Shown here piece after piece: positions 7,870 through 16,957 of a stretch of DNA of 21,511 nucleotides. The position numbers and the translations under genes are program-made. Origin of the DNA: JAEKLB01 sp050249235 (lineage in GTDB: Bacteria; Actinomycetota; Acidimicrobiia; Acidimicrobiales; CADCSY01); NCBI GenBank assembly GCA_050249235.1, contig JBFWQW010000046.1, positions 1-21,511 of the forward strand, in the 5' to 3' direction. The notes under the pieces are model-generated. The model was not told where the DNA came from and did not search any database. It was given only the letters and a program-made list of their open reading frames with translations. Numbering within the stretch: position 1 is the stretch's first letter; every line of letters begins with the position of its first letter.

Positions 7870-9143
7870 AGGGCTACCTGCTCGTCCTGGCGGCCGCGCT
7901 GCTGACCACGCTCGTCCTCACACCGGTGGCGGGGTGGGTGGCCGGGCGGATCGGGGCGGTGCAGGCCCCGGGCGGCCGCCGGGTGCACGCCCGCACCACG
8001 CCCCTGCTCGGCGGGGCGGCGATGTACGCCGGCTTCCTCGCCGGGCTCCTCGCCGCCACCCGCATCGAGCAGTTCGACCCGGTCTTCAAGGGCACCTCCG
8101 ACCCCCTGGCCATCCTGGCCGCGGCGACCCTCGTCTTCGTGGTGGGGGTCATCGACGACGTCGTCGAGGTGTCGGCGCCGGCGAAGCTGGCCGGCCAGGT
8201 GCTGGCCGCCAGCGTCCTCGCCCTCCTCGGCGTGACCATGCTGTTCTTCCGCGTCCCGTTCGGCGGCTACCTGTCGCTCTCGCCCGACCTGGCCTTCTTC
8301 CTCACCGTGGTCTGGGTGGTCGGGATGGTCACGGCCGTGAACATGATCGACGGCCTCGACGGCCTGGCCGCCGGCGTGGTCGGGATCGCGGCCGGGGCCT
8401 TCGCCCTCTACAGCGCCAAGCTCTTCGACCAGGGACTGCTGCCGAACGACTCGAACAGCATCAGCCCCCTGATCGCGGTGATCACCCTCGGGCTCTGCGC
8501 CGGCTTCCTCCCCTGGAACTTCCAGCCGGCCCGGGTCTTCATGGGGGAGTCCGGCGTGTCGCTCCTCGGGCTGCTGATGGCCGCCTCGACCCTCCTCGTC
8601 GGGGGCCAGACGGCCGAGGACACCTCGGGCTCGACCTTCTTCTTCTTCGCCCCGCTGTTCATCCCGATCGTGATCATGGGCGTGCCGATCTTCGACACCG
8701 TGTTCGCCATCGTGCGCCGGACCGTCCGCCGGGAGCGGGTGAGCAGCGGCGACCGCGGCCACCTGCACCACCGTCTCGTCCGCCTGGGCCACGGCGAGCG
8801 CCGGGCCGTGCTCATCCTCTGGGCCTGGACCGTGATCCTGTCCGGGCTGGCGCTGTGGCCGCTCTACACGAACCGCGGCAACGGCCTCGTGCCCTTCGGC
8901 GCGGCCGCGCTGGCGGTGGCGCTCTACACGGTGCTGCACCCGGAGGTCCGCCGCACCCGGGCCGGCCAGCTGGCCTCCCAGCTGTCGTTCGACGACCTGC
9001 CCGACGACCTGCCCGGCGACCGGCAGGGCGGGCCACCGGCGGGGGTCACGACCCCGGTGGACGGCCCGGACGCCGGTCCCGCCGGCCGCGCTACGTTGCC
9101 CCCTGCCGACCTGAATTTGCGAGACCCGAAACCTGGGTCTTAG
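7866..9143 (+). CDS. wecA: Polyprenyl-phosphate sugar-1-phosphate transferase (WecA/TagO/MraY superfamily)
   Basis: The product has 425 residues and about ten predicted membrane segments. It should transfer a sugar-1-phosphate, most likely GlcNAc-1-P from a UDP-sugar, to undecaprenyl/decaprenyl phosphate on the inner membrane face, starting a cell-wall glycan. Visible family motifs are Asp97-Asp98 (GVIDDVVEV), NMIDGLDGLAAG (159-170) and the HLHHRL loop (299-304), typical of WecA/TagO rather than MraY. The usual FMGDxG motif reads FMGESG here (Glu228). The TTG start at 7866 overlaps the upstream stop by four bases and gives MKGYLLVLAAALL as first membrane helix. In Mycobacterium tuberculosis a wecA homologue also directly precedes the atp operon. 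The C-terminal 50 residues are hydrophilic and low in complexity. The specific sugar is inferred, so the gene symbol is tentative. Confidence 0.8.
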   Translation: MKGYLLVLAAALLTTLVLTPVAGWVAGRIGAVQAPGGRRVHARTTPLLGGAAMYAGFLAGLLAATRIEQFDPVFKGTSDPLAILAAATLVFVVGVIDDVVEVSAPAKLAGQVLAASVLALLGVTMLFFRVPFGGYLSLSPDLAFFLTVVWVVGMVTAVNMIDGLDGLAAGVVGIAAGAFALYSAKLFDQGLLPNDSNSISPLIAVITLGLCAGFLPWNFQPARVFMGESGVSLLGLLMAASTLLVGGQTAEDTSGSTFFFFAPLFIPIVIMGVPIFDTVFAIVRRTVRRERVSSGDRGHLHHRLVRLGHGERRAVLILWAWTVILSGLALWPLYTNRGNGLVPFGAAALAVALYTVLHPEVRRTRAGQLASQLSFDDLPDDLPGDRQGGPPAGVTTPVDGPDAGPAGRATLPPADLNLRDPKPGS

Positions 9144-9146
9144 ATT
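9117..9146 (+). promoter_or_regulatory. Candidate promoter of the ATP synthase operon
   Basis: TTGCGA (9117-9122), an 18-bp spacer and TAGATT (9141-9146) resemble an actinobacterial housekeeping promoter (TTGaca, TANNNT). The site is in a local AT-rich patch at the end of the sugar-phosphate transferase gene, about 80 bases before the first atp-operon ORF. The spacer contains a small inverted repeat, AGACCC (9122-9127) and GGGTCT (9135-9140). Confidence 0.45.
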
Positions 9147-9227
9147 GCGAAAAGATTCACGAGCGTGTGAACGGGCGAGCGGGGCGGCCGCGGACCACCG
9201 CTTCGAGAGGACGGGTCGAGGGGACGG

Positions 9228-9509
9228 ATGGGCGGAGTGGACCTGAGGGGCCAGCGGCACCTCTACAACGGCTTCGGGAACGCGCTGTCGCGCGCCTTCG
9301 AGCTCGTCGTCACCCCGCTCGTCTTCGCCCTCGCCGGCTGGTTCGTCGACCGCTGGCTCGACACGTCGCCCACCTTCGTCCTCGTGCTCGGGGGCTTCGG
9401 CTTCGCCGGGGTCTGCGCCCGCACCTACTTCCAGTACGTCGACGCCATGGCCGCCCACGACGCCGAGCTGCCCTCCCGGCGCACCGGCCCCGGGCCGGTC
9501 GGCCGGTGA
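9228..9509 (+). CDS. AtpZ/ATPase_gene1-like small membrane protein
   Basis: The product has 93 residues and two predicted membrane segments (about 25-43 and 49-68) joined by the short loop DRWLDTSP. This length, topology and position as first gene of an atp operon fit the AtpZ/'ATP synthase gene 1' family, which in other bacteria helps c-ring assembly or cation supply with AtpI. The ATG at 9228 has GAGGGG four bases upstream. The stop TGA overlaps the GTG of the next gene (GTGA), indicating translational coupling. The family is divergent, so the assignment rests more on context and topology than on motifs. Confidence 0.65.
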   Translation: MGGVDLRGQRHLYNGFGNALSRAFELVVTPLVFALAGWFVDRWLDTSPTFVLVLGGFGFAGVCARTYFQYVDAMAAHDAELPSRRTGPGPVGR

Positions 9510-9949
9510 GCGCGCCGGCGCAGGACCTGTCGCCGCAGGACGTCCCGGTCGAGCGGGAGATCGCGTTCGACATCGTGCGCCGGGGCGCGCTGGCCGCGCC
9601 GGTGCTCGTCCTCGTCGGGGCCGCCATCTGGGGCGCCGACGGCGCCGCCTCCGTCGGCTACGGCATCGGCATCGTGCTCGTCAACCTCGTGCTTTCGGCC
9701 CTCATGCTGGCCTGGGCCGCCCGCCGTTCCCCCGCCTGGCTCATGGGCACCGCCCTCGGCGGCTTCATGCTGCGCATGGGCCTCGCCACCCTCGCCATCG
9801 TGGTCGTGCGCGACCAGGCCTGGGTGGAGCTGGTGCCGCTCGCCATCGCCGTGCTCGTGGCCAGCCTCGGCCTCGTGTTCTGGGAGACGCGCTACGTCTC
9901 CGCCTCACTCGCCTTCCCTGGGCTCAAGCCCAGCTCGAAAGGAGCCTGA
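9506..9949 (+). CDS. atpI: AtpI-like ATP synthase accessory membrane protein
   Basis: The product has 147 residues and four predicted membrane helices: about 29-43, 48-72, 78-101 and 107-126. The cytoplasmic N-terminus is acidic (QDVPVEREIAFDIVRRG). Size, four-helix topology and position just before atpB match the AtpI family, which supports assembly of the c-ring; the M. tuberculosis Rv1303 gene has the same position. The GTG at 9506 overlaps the preceding stop by four bases. The start of atpB follows six bases after its stop, so the genes form one transcript. Sequence similarity in this family is weak, so the call depends on context. Confidence 0.65.
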   Translation: MSAPAQDLSPQDVPVEREIAFDIVRRGALAAPVLVLVGAAIWGADGAASVGYGIGIVLVNLVLSALMLAWAARRSPAWLMGTALGGFMLRMGLATLAIVVVRDQAWVELVPLAIAVLVASLGLVFWETRYVSASLAFPGLKPSSKGA

Positions 9950-9955
9950 GCGACC

Positions 9956-10723
9956 GTGCTCGCCCTCGAGTTCCCCCCGATCGGCCATCTCCTCGAGTGG
10001 CCGGACTTCTGGTTCAAGGACACCGCGTTCGCCGTGAACAAGGTCACGGCCCTGTTCGTGGTGGGCGCCGTGCTCGTGATCGGGTTCTACCTGCTGGCCG
10101 GCAGCCGCAAGCAGCTGGTGCCGAAGGGGGTCCAGGGCCTCGCCGAGGCCTCGGTGACCTTCGTGCGCGAAGGCATCATCATGCAGACGATCGGGCCCGA
10201 CGGCGCCCGGTTCGCGCCCTTCCTCGTCACGGTCTTCTCGTTCATCTTCTGCCTGAACATCATCGCCCTCGTCCCGGTGGTCCAGATGCCGGCCAACGCC
10301 CGCATGGCCCTGCCGGCGCTGCTGGCCCTCCTGGTCTGGGTCATCTACAACGTCGTCGGCGTCGTGAAGCAGGGGCCCCTCGGCTACCTCAAGGGCATCG
10401 CCTTCCCGCCCGGCGTGCCGAAGGCGCTCTACGTCCTGGTGACGCCGATCGAGCTGGTGTCGACGCTGTTCGTCAGGCCCCTCTCGCTCTCCGTCCGACT
10501 CTTCGCCAACCTGCTGGCCGGCCACCTGATCCTCGTCACCTTCGCGGTGATGACCGACTCGCTCGTCAACTCGGGCGGCCCCGGCTTCGTCCTGGCCATC
10601 CTCACCTTCCTCCTGCTGGTGGCCCTCACCGGCTTCGAGGTGCTGGTGGCCTTCCTGCAGGCCTACATCTTCGCCATCCTCGCCGCCGTGTACATCGGGG
10701 GCGCCATGCACCCGGAGCACTAG
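9956..10723 (+). CDS. atpB: ATP synthase Fo subunit a
   Basis: The product has 255 residues. Subunit a forms the proton half-channels beside the c-ring. The essential arginine is Arg181 in the motif SVRLFANLLAGH (179-190), equivalent to E. coli Arg210. Hydrophobic helices include about 28-48, 88-109, 118-137, 166-200 and 212-248. The GTG at 9956 is preceded by AAAGGAG (9938-9944) eleven bases upstream. A 130-bp spacer with short repeats separates it from atpE, the longest gap inside the operon. The length is typical of actinobacterial a subunits. Confidence 0.95.
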   Translation: MLALEFPPIGHLLEWPDFWFKDTAFAVNKVTALFVVGAVLVIGFYLLAGSRKQLVPKGVQGLAEASVTFVREGIIMQTIGPDGARFAPFLVTVFSFIFCLNIIALVPVVQMPANARMALPALLALLVWVIYNVVGVVKQGPLGYLKGIAFPPGVPKALYVLVTPIELVSTLFVRPLSLSVRLFANLLAGHLILVTFAVMTDSLVNSGGPGFVLAILTFLLLVALTGFEVLVAFLQAYIFAILAAVYIGGAMHPEH

Positions 10724-10782
10724 GCGGGCACCTGGCGCTCGGGGCGTCCGCCGTCGAGCGACCACGCAACACCGAGCACGAC

Positions 10783-10832
10783 CCATCGAGCAGCACCCCA
10801 TCGAGCAGCAACACAGACTGGCCATCGAGCAG
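10783..10832 (+). repeat. Three copies of CCATCGAGCAG in the atpB-atpE spacer
   Basis: The 11-mer CCATCGAGCAG occurs at 10783-10793, 10798-10808 and 10822-10832, just before the atpE ribosome-binding site (GGGAGG, 10842-10847). The spacer is C- and A-rich and poor in G-C stem potential compared with its surroundings. It could be an open translation-enhancing leader for atpE, but nothing in the sequence proves this. Confidence 0.7.
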
Positions 10833-10853
10833 TCACGAACCGGGAGGAACCCG

Positions 10854-11117
10854 TTGTCGATCATCACCCTTCTCGCCGAGCAGGACCCGGGCGAGCTCGT
10901 CGACGGCCTGACGGCCGTCGGGCGCGGCATCGTCTACGGCGGCGCGGCCATCGGCCCCGGCATCGGCATCGGCCTGGTGGTCGGCAACGCCATCACCGCC
11001 ATGGCCCGCCAGCCCGAGGCCGCCGGCATGGTGCGCACCACCATGTTCCTCGGCATCGCCTTCACCGAGGCGCTCGCGCTCTTCGGCTTCGTTCTCTCGT
11101 TCATCGTCGCCGGCTAG
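10854..11117 (+). CDS. atpE: ATP synthase Fo subunit c
   Basis: The product has 87 residues in two helices (about 23-50 and 58-85) joined by the polar loop ARQPE (51-55). The proton-carrying carboxylate is Glu72 (FTEALALF). Residues that ligate sodium in Na+-type c subunits (a Gln in helix 1 and Ser/Thr after the Glu) are replaced by Ile and Ala, so proton coupling is expected. The glycine-rich helix 1 (GPGIGIG) packs the ring. The TTG at 10854 with GGGAGG six bases upstream is the start; this strong site suits the high copy number of c. Its stop overlaps the GTG of atpF by one base. Confidence 0.95.
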   Translation: MSIITLLAEQDPGELVDGLTAVGRGIVYGGAAIGPGIGIGLVVGNAITAMARQPEAAGMVRTTMFLGIAFTEALALFGFVLSFIVAG

Positions 11118-11848
11118 TGGGCGCGACGAAGAACAGCCGCCGGCTGCTCGCCGTCGGGGTCGTCGCCCTCGGCGGGCTCGCGCTCCTGGCCGGCCCGGCG
11201 GCCGCCCAGGAGGAGAGCGAGGAGGCCATCGAGCTGGCCGTGGAGGAGATCCACCACGCCGAGGAGGAAGGCCTCATCAGCCACGAGACCGCCGAGTGCG
11301 CCATCTCGGCGCTCGAGAACGACGACGCCGAGCGCTGCCACGAGTCGCCGAGCCCGATCCTCCCGGCCTCGAACGAGATCCTGTGGGGCAGCCTCTCGTT
11401 CCTCGTGCTGCTGGGCGTGATGTGGAAGTTCGGCATCCCGGCCGCCACGAACATGATGAACGAGCGGACCGAGCGCATCCGGGCCGACCTCGACGCCGCC
11501 GACACGGCCCGGGCCGAGGCCCAGACGGTGCTGGCCGGCTACCAGGCCCAGCTGGCCGAGTCCCGCAACGAGGCCAACCGCGTCATCGAGGAGGCCCGCC
11601 AGCAGGCCGAGCAGGTGCGTCGCGACCTCGTCGCCCGCGCCGAGGCCGAGGCGGCCGAGCTCCGGGCCCGCAACGTCGAGCAGCTCGCGACCGAGCGTGA
11701 CCGCGTGCTCGGCGAGCTGCGGGGCCAGGTGGCCTCGCTCGCCGTCGAGCTCGCCGAGAAGGTCGTCGAGTCGAGCCTCGACCGTGAGGCCAGCCTGGCC
11801 CTGATCGAGAGCTACATCGACACCGTCGGCACCAACGGGAGCCGGTAG
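11117..11848 (+). CDS. atpF: ATP synthase Fo subunit b with an N-terminal exported extension
   Basis: The product has 243 residues, against about 156-170 for a standard b. Residues 1-30 look like a cleavable signal peptide (NSRRLLAVGVVALGG to AGPAAA). An acidic segment (31-86) follows with Cys61 and Cys74. The usual b membrane helix is at about 88-105 (ILWGSLSFLVLLGVMWKFG), and residues 112-235 are the charged coiled-coil stalk that meets delta. With signal cleavage the mature N-terminus would lie outside and the stalk inside, the correct b topology. The GTG start overlaps the atpE stop (TAGTG) and atpH starts three bases after the stop. There is no second b-type gene and no b-delta fusion of the mycobacterial kind. 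Confidence 0.9.
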   Translation: MGATKNSRRLLAVGVVALGGLALLAGPAAAQEESEEAIELAVEEIHHAEEEGLISHETAECAISALENDDAERCHESPSPILPASNEILWGSLSFLVLLGVMWKFGIPAATNMMNERTERIRADLDAADTARAEAQTVLAGYQAQLAESRNEANRVIEEARQQAEQVRRDLVARAEAEAAELRARNVEQLATERDRVLGELRGQVASLAVELAEKVVESSLDREASLALIESYIDTVGTNGSR

Positions 11849-11851
11849 CCG

Positions 11852-12421
11852 GTGGCCCCCGCCAACGACGACACGGTCGACCGCATCGACGGGTACGCCA
11901 CCGCCCTCTTCGAGGTCGCCCGGGTCGAGGGGAGCATGGGCGAGATCGAGGACGAGCTGTTCCGGTTCGCCCGCACGCTCGAGGGCAACGACGAGCTGCG
12001 CGGCGTCCTCACCGACGCGGCCGTGCCCGTCGGCCGGCGCATGGGCGTCGTCCAGGACCTGCTCGGCGACCGGGCCTCGCAGGTCACCACCAGCCTGGTG
12101 TCCTTCATCGTCGGCATCGGCCGGGCCCGCGACCTCCCCGCCATCATCGACCGGCTCGTCGAGCGGGCCGCCTCCCAGAAGGGCCGGGTCGTCGCCGAGG
12201 TCCGGTCGGCCATCCCCCTCAGCGACGACCAGCACACCCGCCTGGCGGCGGCCCTCGGGCGGGCCACCGGCAAGCAGATCGAGCTGAAGGTCGTCGTCGA
12301 CCCCTCCGTGCTCGGTGGCCTCATCGCCCAGGTGGGCGACACGGTCATCGACGGCACGATCCGCACCCGCCTCGACCAGCTGCGCGCGCAGATCGGCCAG
12401 CGCAGCGCACAGAACGGATAA
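11852..12421 (+). CDS. atpH: ATP synthase F1 subunit delta (OSCP)
   Basis: The product has 189 residues, a normal length. It joins the peripheral b stalk to the top of the F1 head. The N-terminal helical domain (about 8-110; GYATALFEVARVEG is typical) binds alpha. The C-terminal part carries the family signature around ELKVVVDPSVLGGLIAQVGD (143-162). The GTG at 11852 lies three bases after the atpF stop, and GGGAG occurs about ten bases upstream. The order b-delta-alpha is the usual one. Confidence 0.93.
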   Translation: MAPANDDTVDRIDGYATALFEVARVEGSMGEIEDELFRFARTLEGNDELRGVLTDAAVPVGRRMGVVQDLLGDRASQVTTSLVSFIVGIGRARDLPAIIDRLVERAASQKGRVVAEVRSAIPLSDDQHTRLAAALGRATGKQIELKVVVDPSVLGGLIAQVGDTVIDGTIRTRLDQLRAQIGQRSAQNG

Positions 12422-12429
12422 GCGAGACC

Positions 12430-14091
12430 ATGGCAGAGCTCACGTTCAACGTCGACGACATCACCGCCGCCCTGCGGCGCAACCTCGAGGGCTACTCGCC
12501 CTCGACGGAGATGGCCACGGTCGGCCGGGTCATCGAGGTCGGCGACGGCATCGCGCGCGTCAGCGGGCTGCCCGGGGTCGCCGTCAACGAGCTCCTCGAG
12601 TTCGAGGGGGGCATCCTCGGCCTCGCCCTCAACCTCGACGAGGAGTCGATCGGCGCCGTCGTGCTCGGCGAGGTCGACGTCATCAACGAGGGCTCCGCGG
12701 TGCGGGCCACCGGCCGCATCCTCGCCGTGCCGGTCGGCGACGGCCTGCTCGGGCGGGTCGTCAACGCCATGGGCGAGCCCATCGACGGCAAGGGCCCCCT
12801 CACCAACGTCGAGCCGCGGCGCATGGAGATCCAGGCGCCGGGCATCATCGGCCGCAAGCCCGTGCACGAGCCGCTGCAGACCGGCATCAAGGCCATCGAC
12901 GCCATGACGCCGATCGGCCGGGGCCAGCGGGAGCTGATCATCGGCGACCGCAAGACCGGCAAGACGTCGGTCGCCATCGACACGATCCTCAACCAGCGCG
13001 GCCTCGGCGTGAAGTGCATCTACGTCGCCATCGGCCAGAAGGGGTCGACCGTCGCCCAGACGGTGGCCACCCTCGCCGCCCGCGGGGCCATGGACTACAC
13101 GGTCGTCGTGGCCGCGCCCGCGTCCGACCCGGCGCCCTTCAAGTACCTCGCCCCCTACGCCGGCTGCGCCGTGGGCCAGCACTGGATGGAGAACGGCGAG
13201 CACGCCCTCGTCGTCTACGACGACCTGTCGAAGCAGGCCGAGGCCTACCGCCAGGTGTCGCTCCTGCTCCGGCGGCCGCCGGGCCGCGAGGCCTATCCCG
13301 GCGACGTCTTCTACCTGCACTCCCGCCTGCTCGAGCGGGCCGCCAAGCTGTCCGACGCCAACGGGGCCGGCTCGCTCACGGCCCTGCCGATCATCGAGAC
13401 CAAGGCCGGTGACATCTCGGCCTACATCCCGACCAACGTGATCTCGATCACCGACGGCCAGGTGTTCCTCGACGACGACCTCTTCAAGTCCGGCATCCGC
13501 CCGGCCATCAACGTCGGGCAGTCCGTCTCCCGGGTGGGCGGCGCCGCGCAGGTGCGGGCCATGAAGGCGGCGGTCGGCACCCTGAAGGGCGACCTGGCCC
13601 AGTTCCGCGAGCTCGAGGCCTTCGCCTCGTTCGGCTCGGCGCTCGACAAGGTGTCGCAGGCGCAGCTCGACCGCGGCTACCGCCTCACCGAGCTGCTCAA
13701 GCAGGCGCTGAACTCGCCCATGGCGGTGGAGGAGCAGGTGGTCTCGCTGTACGCGGGCACCCGCGGCCACCTCGACGCCGTGCCGGTGGCCGACGTGCGC
13801 CGGTTCGAGCAGGGCCTCCTGGAGTGGTTCCGCACGCGGCACGGCGACGCCCTCGAGGCCATCCGCAGCACGGGGTCGATCCCCGACGAGGAGGCCTTCG
13901 AGGCGGGCATCGCCGCCTACGCCTCGCAGTTCCAGGTGTCGGCGGCCGCGCCGGGCGAGGAGCCCGAAGGCGTCGACGTCGGCGAAGCCGACGCCCGCAT
14001 CCGGCGCGACGCCGGCCTGCTGCCCGAGGCCGAGATCTCCCGCGAGGGCTCCGGCGCCGGTGACGGTGGCGCGCAGGGGACGGTCCACTAG
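12430..14091 (+). CDS. atpA: ATP synthase F1 subunit alpha
   Basis: The product has 553 residues. Alpha forms the non-catalytic nucleotide sites of the alpha3-beta3 head. The P-loop GDRKTGKT is at 172-179 (Lys replaces the common Gln of GDRQTGKT) and the arginine finger is Arg368 (QSVSRVGG). A beta-barrel domain (about 25-95) precedes the nucleotide-binding core and a C-terminal helical domain. Residues after about 515 form an acidic, Gly/Ala/Pro-rich extension (PGEEPEGVDVGEADARIRRD and onward) absent from E. coli alpha. Mycobacterial alpha also has a C-terminal extension, reported to suppress ATP hydrolysis; whether this tail is homologous is not clear. The start ATG is eight bases after the atpH stop. 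Confidence 0.96.
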   Translation: MAELTFNVDDITAALRRNLEGYSPSTEMATVGRVIEVGDGIARVSGLPGVAVNELLEFEGGILGLALNLDEESIGAVVLGEVDVINEGSAVRATGRILAVPVGDGLLGRVVNAMGEPIDGKGPLTNVEPRRMEIQAPGIIGRKPVHEPLQTGIKAIDAMTPIGRGQRELIIGDRKTGKTSVAIDTILNQRGLGVKCIYVAIGQKGSTVAQTVATLAARGAMDYTVVVAAPASDPAPFKYLAPYAGCAVGQHWMENGEHALVVYDDLSKQAEAYRQVSLLLRRPPGREAYPGDVFYLHSRLLERAAKLSDANGAGSLTALPIIETKAGDISAYIPTNVISITDGQVFLDDDLFKSGIRPAINVGQSVSRVGGAAQVRAMKAAVGTLKGDLAQFRELEAFASFGSALDKVSQAQLDRGYRLTELLKQALNSPMAVEEQVVSLYAGTRGHLDAVPVADVRRFEQGLLEWFRTRHGDALEAIRSTGSIPDEEAFEAGIAAYASQFQVSAAAPGEEPEGVDVGEADARIRRDAGLLPEAEISREGSGAGDGGAQGTVH

Positions 14092-14093
14092 GG

Positions 14094-15071
14094 ATGGCGG
14101 GCGGCAAGGAGCGGATCCTGCGCCGGCGGATCCGCTCGGTCCAGTCGACGAAGAAGATCACCCGGGCCATGGAGCTCATCGCCGCCACGCGGGTGATGAG
14201 CGCCCAGCAGCGGGCCACCGCGGCCCGCCCCTACGCGGAGCAGATCACCGAGGTGATCCAGCACCTGGCGGCGGCCGGGGCGTCGCTCGACCACCCGCTC
14301 CTGCGGCCCAGCGCCGAGGTCCGCACCATCGCCTACGTGGTGATCGCCTCGGACCGCGGCCTGGCCGGGGCCTACAACTCGTCGGTCATCCGGGCCGCCG
14401 AGCGGGAGATCCTCGACCAGCGGGCCGACGGGGTCGACTACCGGCTGGTCCTGATCGGCAAGAAGGCCCAGAGCTACTTCAGCTTCCGCAACTACCGGAT
14501 CCACGCCACCTTCCAGGACATCAGCGACGCGCCGACCTACGAGGACGCCCGGGGCGTGGCCGAGACGGTGTCCGAGCTGTTCCTGTCGGGGGCCGTGGAC
14601 GAGGTCCAGGTCGTCTACACCCGGTTCCTCTCGGTCGGCACCCAGCGGGTGACGGTGCGGCGCTTCATGCCGCTCGAGGGAGCCGCCATCGGGACGGCCG
14701 CCCGCAGCGACACCGCGGCCGCCGACTACGAGTTCGAGCCCGAGCCCGTGGCCATCCTCGAGCGCCTCCTGCCCCGCTACGTGGAGGCCCGGCTGTTCGC
14801 CGCCCTCCTCGACTCGTCCGCCTCCGAGCACGCCGCCCGCCAGCGGGCGATGAAGTCGGCCACGGACAACGCCCAGGAGCTGATCACCAAGCTCACCCGG
14901 GTGATGAACCGGGCCCGCCAGGACTCGATCACCACCGAGATCATGGAGATCGTCGGCGGCGCCGAGGCCCTCGCCCAGGGCGAGGGCGACGCCGAGGACC
15001 TCCTGGTCGACCGGATCGGCTCGCCCGACTTCTTCGGCCACATGCACCAGCCCCACGCCGACCACCGCTGA
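14094..15071 (+). CDS. atpG: ATP synthase F1 subunit gamma with a C-terminal tail
   Basis: The product has 325 residues; E. coli gamma has 287. Gamma is the rotor shaft. The N-terminal helix (ILRRRIRSVQSTKKITRAME, 8-27) and the C-terminal helix (RAMKSATDNAQELITKLTR, 251-269; then ITTEIMEIVGGAEAL, 279-293) form the coiled coil inside the head. Beyond residue 293, where most gammas end, there are 32 further residues including LLVDRIGS and a His-rich end (HMHQPHADHR). The Rossmann-like middle domain spans about 75-225. The ATG lies two bases after the atpA stop, so expression is probably coupled. Confidence 0.95.
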   Translation: MAGGKERILRRRIRSVQSTKKITRAMELIAATRVMSAQQRATAARPYAEQITEVIQHLAAAGASLDHPLLRPSAEVRTIAYVVIASDRGLAGAYNSSVIRAAEREILDQRADGVDYRLVLIGKKAQSYFSFRNYRIHATFQDISDAPTYEDARGVAETVSELFLSGAVDEVQVVYTRFLSVGTQRVTVRRFMPLEGAAIGTAARSDTAAADYEFEPEPVAILERLLPRYVEARLFAALLDSSASEHAARQRAMKSATDNAQELITKLTRVMNRARQDSITTEIMEIVGGAEALAQGEGDAEDLLVDRIGSPDFFGHMHQPHADHR

Positions 15072-15081
15072 GGAGCCCCTC

Positions 15082-16536
<1,455 letters not shown>

Positions 16537-16541
16537 GCCCG

Positions 16542-16928
16542 GTGGCCCTGCACGTCGAGCTGGTCTCGCCCGAGCGGATCATCTACTCCGGCGAGGCCGA
16601 CATGGTCCTGGCCCGGACCACCGACGGCGAGATCGCGTTCCTCACCGGGCACGCCCCCTTCATCGGGGCGCTCGGCATCGGCCAGGTGGTCGTCACCGAG
16701 GCCGACGGCACCAAGGTCAGGGCCGCCGTCCACGGCGGGTTCGTCGAGGTGTCCCACGACCGGGTGACGGTGCTCTCCGACGTGGCCGAGCTGTCGGGCG
16801 ACATCGACCGGTCCCGGGCCGAGGCCGCCCTGCGCCGGGCCGAGGAGGCCGTGCGGGCGTCCTCGACCGACGAGGACGCCACCGACGCCCTCCGCCGGGC
16901 CCAGGTCCGCCTCGACCTCCTCGACTAG
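16542..16928 (+). CDS. atpC: ATP synthase F1 subunit epsilon
   Basis: The product has 128 residues. The N-terminal beta-sandwich (2-85) shows the family pattern HVELVSPERIIYSGEADMV, FLTGHAPFIGAL (about 34-45) and HGGFVEV. The C-terminal helix pair (about 90-128) is shorter than in E. coli (138-139 residues), so any inhibitory extended form may be weaker, as reported for other actinobacteria. The GTG at 16542 lies five bases after the atpD stop. It is the last gene of the operon and a hairpin follows. Confidence 0.93.
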   Translation: MALHVELVSPERIIYSGEADMVLARTTDGEIAFLTGHAPFIGALGIGQVVVTEADGTKVRAAVHGGFVEVSHDRVTVLSDVAELSGDIDRSRAEAALRRAEEAVRASSTDEDATDALRRAQVRLDLLD

Positions 16929-16957
16929 CTCCGTCCTCCCTTGCTCGCTCGTTCTCG

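Noticed and set aside
11117..12421. Mycobacterial-type b-delta fusion
   Set aside because: atpF ends with TAG at 11846-11848 and atpH begins with its own GTG at 11852; the proteins are separate.
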